A DNA stretch of 64,000 nucleotides from Promerops cafer (lineage: Eukaryota; Chordata; Aves; Passeriformes; Nectariniidae). Where the stretch lies: the NCBI GenBank assembly GCA_013398275.1, contig VZSE01013231.1:62001-126000 (forward strand), read 5' to 3'. The translations under genes were made by a program, and so were the position numbers. The notes under the pieces are model-generated. The model was given only the letters and a program-made list of their open reading frames with translations, ran no database searches and had not been told where the DNA came from. Below, piece after piece: positions 49,873-61,318 of this stretch (the stretch's first letter is position 1; the number at the start of each line of letters is the position of its first letter).

Positions 49873-52157
49873 GTAACACAGTTGGTTCTGCTCCCTTTGG
49901 TTTTGGAAGGAGGCAGAAATATTTGCAGCTCCCCTACAAAGATGCTAGTTTTTATTTTGGTTTTCTGGTTTGTGTTTTATCAGGTATTGCAGGAGCTTTT
50001 GGCAACTTAACTGGACAGAAGACATGCTATTGCACTATGAGGATATATAAAGTCTAAAGCAATTTAATATCAGAGGCTACAGAGATAAGTTGTTAAAAAG
50101 CCATGGGACATGGCATTGAAGGAAAAGAATATTTTAAGGAGAAATAGAGCTTGGTAAGGAATTTGACCTACATTCATCTTCCTAAAATTCAAATAAAAAT
50201 TTATATTACCAGTTCAGAAGTTCTCTGGCTACAATTCAAACACATTAAACAAAGATTAAATTGCTTACAAGGATACTTTGGGTTTCAGTTTACTCTTTGA
50301 AATAACAGAAAAAATCAGGTTGTAAAAACTATGAGAATACCCAGAATCTTAGGGGACTATTAAGAAAAAATATGAAGTACAAAGTCATAATTATGACAGG
50401 AGAAGAACACAATCTTCTCATGGGAAAAATCTCCTTCCTGACTTTTTACTAGCCCTATAAAAAATGGCCATATCTTACCCAGGATAACAGAAAAAAAAAA
50501 AATTTTAAACAGTAAATTTCTTGATGAAATAGCTGCTTTTAATGGTGGAACTCTCTTATGTTATATCCTGAAACTGAGTCTTCCAGAGACAGGTGCATAA
50601 TATGTGATGTTTCAAACAATGTAAAAAACATTCTAATGATCATGACAGTCCATTCTTTTATTATCCTGTCTCAAAGTTACAGAAGAAGCAAGGAGAGCTC
50701 TCTTTCCTCTCCATATATACATATGGGAGATAGGCATCAAAGCCACAAGAGCAATATATGTAAACATATCTTAGATGTGTAGAAAAATATACCTGGATTA
50801 TTTAAGGTAAAACTCACCAAAACACAAATTTTGAAGTCTGTATGTGTTAAAGAAACACAAGACATCATTGGATGTTTCAATGGTAAAATATTTTCTGCAG
50901 AAGTTTCATGAGAAATCTTAGTGACTTAGCTGCTTTGTGGAGTGTTTAGCAGATACAATTCCAGACTTATAATTCCTCATTTTACATTGACAACAGCTGA
51001 TTACATAGCATTAGCTTTAAATGGAGATGTGAGGATTTTTTAGATTTCAGGTTTGGTGGTACAAAGTCATAATGATTCAAAATTTCAAAGTGAAACTTCA
51101 AGTATAAATTATGAGAGTACTCAGCTCTTCCAGAGCCAATGTCTTTGCCATTTGCACATTATTTAGGTTCATTCTTTGTAAATCAACATCATGAGGAGGA
51201 TTTTCATGCAGCTATTTAAATTAAATCCTAGGATACAGAGTGGGACAATTTTCATTGATTTCCATGAAAGAAGTACTAAGTACCATCTGAAAGCAGAGTT
51301 TTAGAGTGTGAAAAAGCAAAATTAGTAATAGTGGAAGATACAGGAGATATAACACCCTGATCAACCTTCATCTTAATCATGGCCTATTATTGAAACATAT
51401 AATAAAAGCTTATTAAACATATATTGTGTGTTATATTCTGTGAAACAAGTGTTTCTTCTAATAAGATACTTAAACACCTCCAGTTTCATATGCATTCATA
51501 GTTCTGTGTGATAGACTGACAAAACAAGCATGTTACACTATGAATTTTATAGTCTTTCATGCATTAATCCTCTCTGGACTAAAACAAAAATGCTGTTAAA
51601 TATTAAGCAGAGAATTTTGAGTGAGTTTGGGGGGATTTTTGGTGTGGGGTCTTTTTGGTAGTTGCTGCTGTTATTGAATTGGTTAGCTGATGGTGTGCCC
51701 AGTATCATCATGGACAGGCAAGCTGATTTTTCACCAGCCAGCCATTAATAAAATTCTCTAGCACGAATAGACCTGTAGCAATGATTGTAGACTGCAACAT
51801 CTCTCCATTTTTTCACAGCCCTGAATGCAGAAAAGCATCATTTCCAAGGAAAAATGATGTTTTACAATGTTTATTTAATGCACTTTCCAATGTATATTTT
51901 TATAACCATTCATTTCAAGACAGTCAACTTTGTCTTCTATTCAGAACATGAAAGTGGGAGTCTCATGGCAAAATCTCTCACCATATTAAAAAAAACCCCA
52001 AAAAACAAAAAACACTTGTCTTTATTCTCTTCATTTTGAAAATGTAACTATAGGCAGGTAGGCATATCATTTTGAAATTCAGTATTTCCATTAAAAAGGA
52101 AAAAATCTAGGATAACATTACACTAACAAAATGACAAGCTAAAATATGTAGTCTTAC

Positions 52158-52262
52158 ATTGCAAAGCAAGTCCTCCTGTCATATCTGGCAGAGAGGCCTT
52201 GGCATCCATTCTGCTTTCGTCTGCATTTCTCATTCCATCATCAATGAAGCTTACAACTGCCA
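52158..52262 (-). CDS. Candidate symmetric coding exon (105 bases, phase 1-1), protein unknown
   Basis: On the minus strand an acceptor (CTTATTATTTCAG) opens a 105-base segment closed by a donor (CAAT then GTAAGA). Only one of three frames is open. It enters and leaves in phase 1, so the exon could be skipped without a frameshift, as cassette exons often are. It encodes 34 complete residues: a hydrophobic start (A-V-V-S-F-I), an acidic/polar middle (DDGMRNADESRMD) and a tail with M-T-G-G-L-A-L-Q. Third codon positions in the second half (GCC AAG GCC TCT CTG) look coding-like against the AT-rich background. I do not recognise the protein. A good ATG-bearing donor lies upstream at 54588. A chance combination of splice motifs cannot be excluded. 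Confidence 0.38.
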
Positions 52263-52599
52263 CTGAAATAATAAGAGTAGAAGCATTTGTAAATCTGAAT
52301 TCATAGGTAAACTGCACCCAAAATATTTACAAGAATATGAAAGATATGTATAAAACTTGTACATATATATTTTGGTACTCAGGAACAACTATGACAGATA
52401 CCTGAGAAATTGTGTTAGTGATTTAACATTATAATGTCAAACTGATAGTAGAACCTTATTTTTAAACAAAGTAAAAATACCTCTGTGGTCTCAAAAGGAA
52501 TAGATCCTGACCACACATTAAAAAACACATCTTTTTTGAGGCAGTAGGAAAGATGAGCAACAATGCACACATGTGGTGACTCACCCAATCACTGGTAGC

Positions 52600-52890
52600 A
52601 AGCACAAGACCACAAGAGATGTCATGGCTCCAGTGGACTGCCAGGGACTTGGGGCGTCCAGATCATATGCAAGGAACAGCCAATGGTGCAGCCAATGGTA
52701 CCTTTCAAATGTAAGAGTTGAGCTGCCCCTCATGTCCCCCAGAGGTGGTGGGATCACAGAGAGGTGTACCCTACATCAATTCCGTGTGGGGCACCCAGTC
52801 TGTGGTGCTGGCGTTGGACAGGGGCAGGCTGTTGGCAGCCTATGCTGCCAACACTGGTCAAGGGGCAGGGTGTCAGGGTGTATGGGTTCA
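52600..52890. other. GC-richer block with overlapping open frames, origin unknown
   Basis: This patch is distinctly less AT-rich than its surroundings. It contains plus-strand open frames of 131 codons (52573-52968) and 77 codons (52718-52951). The two frames overlap, neither has a recognisable domain, and no splice signals bound them well. An old retrocopy or transposable element fragment would explain the composition and the long frames. Confidence 0.4.
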
Positions 52891-54503
52891 GTCTCTCAAT
52901 TCAGTATTTCCACATCTAGTAAATACAAATTTTTCAAAAATCAAGCACTGAACCCACTAAATACCTAACAAAAATGCTACACTATCCCAGCACACAGTAT
53001 GAATTGGTAATATCTGAACTTTCAGGGTGGTTTCATGCTATCCAGATTCCTGTGTTATAAATATGTATAGAAATATTATGGCCTTTGTTCAACAAAGGAC
53101 TTCAATCTATATCCTGCACTGCATTGTATTTTCCAAACTGACGATTCATGTTTGTTACATTTAAGCCACCTGCTTAAATGTTCTGTTGAACAATATTCTA
53201 TACAAAAAATCCCACAAGAATTAAATATGACCTGGTAGAACTCACTGGTCCTGAATCTCCATGCAAAGTCTTCAGCAGCTGGTAACCAGGATTTTAATGC
53301 CCAATGGGTAGCAGAACAGAGTCCACTCACTATTTATCCATTCTATCCACCTTCTCTTGCCATGTCCTTTATTTAAGCATGAAATCTATTTATGTATATT
53401 TTCAGAAGACTTTGTGCAATGATTGAAATTCCTTATAGCCTTAGTCTTTTCCAGACAGTACCTGGTGTTCAGTCTGCCTTTTCTGAGAAATGTTGATGAA
53501 AAGATAATGAGAATACAACATGTGGAAAACTTAGGATTCTCAGATGACCCTCCGATGTTTGAGAGCAAATCCTGGCAAAAGTAAAGACAGCAACCCAGAT
53601 GACCATTGATGTTTTGCCAGGACAGCTATATTGAAGCTTTTGTGTCTTGGAAATGGAACTTGATCTTTGATGACACTTAGATATAAAGTTCTGTTGACAT
53701 CACTGTGAGATCTGGAAAAATGCCACTCACAAACTGATATGGTTCTTATCACATGTCTAAACTGTAGGACAATGTTAGTCAACCTCCTTCTTCCTCAAGC
53801 AAACTGGACTAGAGAGTCCCACAGGGTTCAATCCTGTAACTTATTCTGTTACCAAGTCTTTTTCTCCATAGCTGGAGATCTGAGGAAATTCGGAGTTTGT
53901 ACATATTTTTGTTTGACCCATATAGTGTTTTTTATTCAGGCTCTTTTCAGTCTGGCAGAGTTGAGGCTTGGATGCTACCCAGTTGGCTGAAATTCAATCC
54001 AATTAAAGCCCCTACTGTAACAAGTAGTGGAGGGAAACATTTCCTGTTTCACTGGCAATGTACTAAACTTCTCAATCAGATCAGGGTTCATGTCCAATCA
54101 GTGTCAAAGTATCCCAGTGCTATTTGGGAGGCCTTGCTGAATGACTACATATTCCACATTACTGCTTTGACCCTGTGATCCATTCAATCCTTATTTTTAA
54201 TGCTTGACTTCCTTCTACTGGTAGCCTGATTCAGCTCCTGTGGGTCCTTTTGTTGCTTTCACTGAGGATTGGATCAGGATCTGTCCAGAGAGCTCCTTCT
54301 TTCAGTCTGATTTATCTGATTACTCCTGCATGAGTTTGGGGAGAGAGACAATGTTCCACCTGTGCTATGCAATGTTTGCAGAGTACTAAGGCATGCATGT
54401 AAAGTTCGAAATGCTAACCACACTCTAAAAGTTGAAGTTATCCTAAAAATAAAAAAAATCCAGCCTTGACCTCCCATCACATTGGAGGTGGTTATCTCAC
54501 AGG

Positions 54504-54529
54504 AAAAAAAAAAAAAAAAAAAAAAAAAA
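54504..54529. repeat. Poly-A tract (26 bases)
   Basis: Uninterrupted A26. Its complement produces the Phe run in the minus-strand frame at 54274-54621, which is therefore spurious in that part. Confidence 0.97.
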
Positions 54530-54587
54530 TCACAGATGGAAAAGCCAGGCACTCTCTGGAACTCACTTGAAATAGAAACATACTCAC

Positions 54588-54650
54588 CTATGACCATGTC
54601 TAGACCTAGACAGAGTTCCAAATGACTTCACTTTGCTCTGGCTTTCAGCT
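54588..54650 (-). other. Candidate 5' exon with ATG and strong donor
   Basis: On the minus strand an ATG at 54597-54595 in good initiation context (GAC before, G after) follows an in-frame stop codon by nine codons. Ten bases after the A of ATG comes a strong donor (CATAG then GTGAGTA). The coding part would be Met-Val-Ile plus one base, in phase 1. That matches the phase of the candidate exon at 52158-52262 and would give a hydrophobic N-terminus (M-V-I-V-A-V-V-S-F-I). The upstream border is not defined; 54650 is nominal. The evidence is only the donor, the ATG and the phase. Confidence 0.18.
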
Positions 54651-56181
54651 GATGGGGAACTGTAATACCCAAGGCATTTAGCCAACTGCTCACTTCTTTC
54701 AGTGTTCTCTCTTTGCTTGAAACTTCATACACAGATGAGGGCATGGAACCTTGCCTTTTCAATATGAAAGTATTACTGGCAAAATTTCAGACACAAAAAA
54801 AATGTGCATCTAACTACTACACATAATAAATAGAATATTTGCCTTCAAGTATATTATTTTTTCAGAAGTGTAAGGCAACCTATAAAAAGGTTGGATTGCA
54901 CTAGTTATTGTACTAAGTTATGATGATACTTTTATCCTTTTTTTAAAAGGAAAATCCTGCTATCTCTTTTTAAAACAGTATTATTCCTTTCCCCCATTGT
55001 CCTGTACATCATTTCACAGAAAAATTAATTCAGCTCACTAAACAAAAGGTATTTAGTGTGATTTGAGATGTAGTAAAATACTGACGTGTCTACATGAGAC
55101 TGGCATGTATGATTGAAGACTTCTGAGAGGTGTATTTGCTTCTTGAAGGCTGAAGAATTAAATCACTACTGTGACATTGAAAACATATATGACAAAAATT
55201 GAAAAAAATCAAGAATTAGGCAAATTGATAGTTTATGCCTTCTGATGCCTTTTTAAAAAAATTCTAATCATAATAAGTTTTAAGGTGGAACAGTTATAAT
55301 GGTGATGACTTGTTGAATAACAATCATCAGACTTGTTTCAAAAATATTACATCATACCACAGTATTATTGCCTTTTTCTATCTCTCTACCTCAAACTGTC
55401 CCTTAATCATATCAAACAGACAATCAGTGCTGGAATATCTGATAAGGTTGTCCTGAATGTGAATTTGAAATTCTGACAAATCAAAGAGATTGAGATATTC
55501 AGTGCTGTCCTAGAACAAAAGAGCAAGTTTTCTCAAAGTAGAGGAAAGAATCAAAGAAGAAAGATCCTGAGATCAGTGTTAGGTATATTTTGGAAATATC
55601 AACATATGACCCTTCCTTCTACTTGCATGCCTTGCAAAATTCCTGATATTACCTTTTCATGCTGCCCTGGTACTTTGATTTGCTTTTCTTTTTTTTTTTT
55701 TCTTTAGTGTAATTATTTTTCTAAGAATTCACCAATGGTCTTATCTAAAGATTTTTTAAGTTCCAAAATACTTCTTCATAACCAAAAAATACTTGAAATG
55801 GATTTATGCTGTGTGTTTGACTGGTTGAGATCCCTTGCGTAGAAACTGTATATAGTTTTCCCATGTATGTGTATGAGCACTATACCAAAAATATTTAATG
55901 GTGAGGTTATAATGGTGGTTTACAGAATGCTAATCTTTTGTACTACATGAAGGCAAAAATTCTTCAACCATGTGAAAATACGTATTATCATATCTTTCTG
56001 AAAAAAAAAAAATACTGACATTTTCATTCCAATTTATGACTGTATTGGCAAGAAGATCAAAACCTGAAAAAGACATACATTCTACTTCTTCTTTTTTATT
56101 CCAGGCAGTCAGGATGAAGAGATAACTGCAGAGCTATCAAAACTTGTCAGTTTGATTTGTTTGAGTTTGGTTCAGTTTTCT

Positions 56182-56232
56182 GATTTTTTTTTATTTTTTT
56201 GTTTTTGCTGGTTTTTTTTTTTTTTCTTTTTA
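56182..56232. repeat. T-rich low-complexity tract
   Basis: Runs of T broken by single A, G and C. No element body is visible beside it. Confidence 0.88.
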
Positions 56233-59200
56233 ATCCTCACATGAAGTGGCCCTAAACATCAGAGTGCAATAGAAGAGATTTTTCTCCTCTCCTCTGAGGG
56301 AACTGGAAATCTACAGATACTAGTCTTGCTATCTCTTCAATCTATCTTCTGACATGTGAGTTAGAGATCTCTAGAGTCATGTAATACTGTCTCAGCAGCA
56401 AAACCCAGTTGATTATTATCCTCCACTACACAGTCAATCTTCAAAGCAGGATGGGTTTAAATAAGCACAAAAGACTCGACAGAAATCAAACACAGAGACA
56501 CCTTCTGCTACCAAGTTGCATATTGGGAGAATAGGGTGCTGACAAAACACTGCAGCTGGCAACAGCTCATAGGGAAGACAGCTAGAGTGTCTGAAGTGCA
56601 CCTTTTGCTCCTAGTGACTATTTTTGTCTTTTGTTGTGGTGTTTTCTCATACTGTTAAGTACTGCTAAACCTTCCAGCTGTTCTGTCACGTGATCAACTG
56701 TGCTAACAAACAATACTGTTGTGCAGCTGTGTTTTTTAAGCTGCCAGCTTCAAGTGCGACTTCAGCTCATAGTATGTGATAGAGAGGTTCTTGGAAACTC
56801 TAAAGGAGATTAACTGCTGCCTCCTTCTTCAACACATTAGTCAAAAGTAATCTTACAAATATTCCAGGCAGGCTAACATCTAGCTTCTGCTCTCATGGAT
56901 GAAGCATTGGTGATTGTGTTTCACTTGGTAAGCTTGATAGTGTTTGCTGTCAGAGTTTCCAGTTTATTTCTCTCATAAACCTACTTCATATCTTATCTAT
57001 CTCCATAACTAATTTTTATAGCAACAAACTCACCTAAAAAAGTGAAGAAATCACATCTACACCTTAAAGCATGTCACTGCAGTAATACATATAATATTTC
57101 TGAGAACAGATAGAAAGCAAGCAAAGACAGGCATGACAGTAGATAAAGGAGGCTCTAACGAGGAAGATGAGAAGGATTCTGATCTCTGTTTCCAACACAG
57201 CTTCTCTATTTTCTCTAAAACCTGAACTGAAAAACACTCAGAATATTAGAAAAGTAATCCCTGTCATTGGCAAAAGTATTCAAAAGTAATCATCATGGTT
57301 TTGCTTTCCCATCACGCACCTTGATATTCCCCATGTGCCCTTTGCAAGAGAGCTTGCTCCAGGAGTCCTTACAAAGCCAAAGGCAGCAGGAGTGACAGAA
57401 TGTGAGGTTGAGTACCAAAATATTCAGCAGTGTCCCGTGTCAGTATGTCTTCATGGAAAACATACATTTAATTATTCACAGGGTTTGATGATATGCAAGT
57501 TATGATTTTTTTTAGATCTTGGGTATGTCTAAATTTTGGAATTCAAGATATTATCTACTGATCTATGACAAAATCCTGGGGAACCTCTGGTCCACTTGTC
57601 TTGCTCGCAACCTCAGTAAAATACAGTTTAGTATCAGAAAGGAGCTGGTTTTGTATTGTTCTGTTATCCTGTTACTGCCTCTTTGCTGATGGCCCTCAGC
57701 CCTTCTAGCTAGTAATTCTATTACATACCCAACATTGAATGAGAATAAAAAAGACACTCAACTTTAAAAATTAAATTATTCTTTTATCGAGAAAATAATT
57801 TCAAAGGTTCTAAATTTATGCACATTTTGTGAGCAAAATCTGGCTTATCTGTGTAACTCTGGCCATCCCTGAAATTGTAGGACATTCATCTTCCATTTCT
57901 TATATCTTCACATTATTTAATCTCTTCCATTGTGACCAAATAGGTCTCAGAGGGGAGAGCATTCTGTTACTTAATTGTTACTGCAAAATCTTCTCCTTGG
58001 GAATGATATAACAAATTACAAACTGAGGTATTGGTCTTATCATGTCTTGGCAGTCAAAGACATCATAAATTAGTATCCACAAAGAATACTGACAATCTGA
58101 AAGACAGAACAAAGTCTTGATCTCTGAATCATCATGCATTTAATTCTTTTCATTCTGTAGACATGAAAAATTAAGAAGTATTTACACTATATGTAAGGTT
58201 GTTAATGAGTCAACATCCTATTTGTCAACTTATTTAAAATACATTGATCAATGTAAAAACTTAAATCACTGCACATAAAATAGATTTTAGAGCATTTTAG
58301 AGACTATTATTTTTTTTATATCCATAAATGATCCACTGATTGCTGTTATATATTATATGCATGTATTTAAACCAATGATACTTAGGCTTACTTCAGATTT
58401 TTTTTAAAGCAAATGAGAAAGCATTGTAAGATGCCTTTAATTAAATTCAAATTGATTGACTGGACATAAAATTATGTCAAATGAAATTTTAGTCTACAGC
58501 TAAGTAGGTTTTTATTTGGCTGTAAACCAAATTGGCTCAAATTGTTAAAAGTTAGACATCAAAACAAGGGGAGGTGAAAATAAAAAGCAAATTAGCTGAT
58601 TCTGGAGTGTGAATTCACATTTTTAGCTGCTGTTTGTTCTGTACTTGTTGATAATATTAGTACAATGAACTTATTAAAAATATCCTAGATGAGAAAATAG
58701 ATTTATGATCACAATAATAGAGTGATTTTAGGTGCAGTGAAGTATAGGCTTCTTAAGAGTAAGTATATTAACATCTACATAATATTGACATTGTGATCTG
58801 AACCCTTGATATTGTTTCTTACACAGTAACCATTATAGATTATGGAGGAAAGGAAGAAAATTTAACAATTACTGTTTCACCTAAGTACCCTATCATTAGG
58901 ATAAATTTGCATTAATACATAAAACAACACTCTCTCAGATTGTTCTGAAATCATATTTGCTGAAAATATTTTAAAATGTAACTGTTATAGTTAGTTGTTC
59001 TCTGCTTTGCACATTCAGTGGTGCTTATATCTGCATAAATTAAGAATGAGAAGTAAATGATAGAGATAGGAAGACCTGAAACTGTGGAGATAAGAGTGAC
59101 TTTTCCTATCCTTGATCAAACAGTGCTTTCTTTCTATCATGTGAGAGAGCAAGGAAGGCCACATCACTGCTAAAAAGTAGCTCTTGCTTTCTCAAGGGGC

Positions 59201-59639
59201 CCACTAACACTTGGAACAGTTTTCCATATCCACTTCTGTGGAGTATCCTGTCAAGTAGATAACCTGGAGGTTCCACTGTTCTAAAAAAAAAATCAAAAGT
59301 CTATGAAAGTTTGGATTTTATTACAAGCTGAAAATTTAGAAATATGAAAACAGTCTGAAAAAAATGTTCTCTATACTGTGGAAGGATCATGGGCCTTATT
59401 AAATTGAACAGGTTTTAACTGTTAGAAGGCTACTCAATTTCTGGCTTCATAACATTAAAACAAATATCAAATAATATAAATAAAGTAAAAAGTGCTTTGA
59501 TAGTGTGAGTTATTAGGCTTCTCTTTCTTAGCATTAGAAAAATTTAGACTGCAGTGTCCAATGCAATTTAGTACAAATTTATCTCACAACTTATGAAAAG
59601 GGAGCTCAGATTTTTTTTATTTTTCTGGTAATAGGCAGT

Positions 59640-59905
59640 CTGGTGTGCACACGTGGTTGCAAATGCATTCCTGTCTGTAGCACACAAACACACCAGCAGC
59701 CTGTTTCTCAAAGGCCTTTGAGCAGGTGGGCTCTGGCATTGCATGCACTTCGACCCCAGACTCCAAACCACACTGGGGTGACCTTCCTACCTCAGGGAAA
59801 CCTCTGTCCCCACCGACTCACTGATCTTTGCCAGCACCTTGGGAGAGGAGCTCACACACACAGGCTGCTTACACAGGCATCCCAGGAGAATGCAGCATCG
59901 TGCTC
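59640..59905. other. GC-richer block, origin unknown
   Basis: A patch richer in C and G than its neighbours, with CACACA and CCAG words. It carries a 94-codon plus-strand frame (59643-59927) and an overlapping 67-codon minus-strand frame (59568-59771). Neither has a recognisable domain. On the minus strand a fair donor (CCTGAG then GTAGGA) occurs near 59796. A decayed transposable element or non-coding exon are both possible. Confidence 0.35.
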
Positions 59906-61116
59906 TACAGAAAAGTTTTATAATTAACTGAAACATAGATTGCATGTTAAACAGAGATCAAATTCAGGCTGCCTCTGAGGGTAACTGAGATGTCAGACGT
60001 CGAATTTAAGGATCATTCTAGTTCAAAGCTACTCCCAGGACTGGGCAGCTTTGTTAAAATGTGTGAGTAACACATGAAAAGCATTCTTTAAAACACATAA
60101 ACACGTTTTTATTGTATTCTAGGAACTACGTTTGGAGTATTTCCCATGTATATTAGAAATTCCAGTTTTTCAGAATGATACTTGAAAAAACTGAAGCTAT
60201 ATTTAGCTTAGGAAATTTTTGTTATGATGTGTGTGGTCATTTTATTGTTGCAAGTCCATTTTATAAATCTGTGAAAAGGTTAAAATTGATGCATTTATGA
60301 CAGCATAAAAGGAATTGGGTTTTACTAAAGTGCAATTTCATTCTTTAGAAGTGTTTTGTTATTAGGAAATGCATTGTAACCCATTTTATAACAATTAATA
60401 TGCAAAAATAATACCGTAATTTATGAAACCTTGAAAGTGAATTTCCAAGCTGTAGCAATACAAGTTGCAAATTTTCAAATATTTATTGTAATAGCTCTGC
60501 TCATGGTACTGAAATATGTGTTGTATTGCTGTTTCCTCTGTAATGACTATAATTTCAGAAGTTTTTAAACCAGTCATAAAACCTCTGCTTCTGCTTTTCT
60601 TGAAGTATGTAGCTCAAACTGAATTAAGGAAAGCAAAGCAAAGAAAATCATATTAGAACTGGTTTGGCAGCCTTTGATACAGAAGCTTTTTCTTAACACA
60701 GTCAATAGCCCTCACTGCTGGAGGAATGATTGAATAAAATGCTGCCGGTAATTGTGTATGTACAGGATGCGGCCTTGGTGTATAGTGTAGGTTATAAATA
60801 CACTCTATAGTGACAGAGTGAATTTCTCATTTTTAGTCTTGCTGTCTGTTTTTTGGGAATGTAGACTTTATCTGAATTTACATAATTTGTGCTTTGGGTC
60901 TGAGCAGTTAACAAACATTTCTTATTTTTACTGATAATATTTCCTTATCTACGAAAAGCACATGGAAGTCCATTTAGCTGGCAAATGAAATCACAAATAT
61001 AGAAGGTAATATCTTTGCCCATGATTAGAAATTTTTCACTTTTAGAATTTTTCCAATATTTTGTTTTGTTTTGTTTCCCTAGGTGCTATATCACACATGG
61101 TATACTATACAAGCTT

Positions 61117-61159
61117 CCCCCCCCCCCCCCTTTCGTTCNNNNNNNTCCCCCCCCCCCCC
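61117..61159. repeat. Two poly-C tracts flanking a 7-base N gap
   Basis: C14 (61117-61130), nine bases or so, N7 (61139-61145), T, then C13 (61147-61159). The gap probably replaces an unresolved C-rich tract. The proline-rich open frames crossing it (61015-61284, 61061-61381) are artefacts. Confidence 0.93.
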
Positions 61160-61298
61160 ATGTTTCTTATAGCTGTCTTAAATTTAATGCCAAATTCTGC
61201 GACATTTTCTTATTTGATAACCTTAAAAAAAGAGACAATTTTTTTTTTTTGGCTTGGATCTGGAATCTTAAAATTAAAAATTAAAATGACCTTTTCCT

Positions 61299-61318
61299 TT
61301 TATTTATTTATTTATTTT
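61299..61318. repeat. (TTTA)n microsatellite
   Basis: About five TTTA units in an AT-rich setting. Confidence 0.85.

Noticed and set aside
56085..56170. Acceptor-like TTTTTTATTCCAG followed by an open frame (SQDEEITAELSKL)
   Set aside because: No acceptable donor follows before the T-rich tract, and the frame runs into simple sequence.
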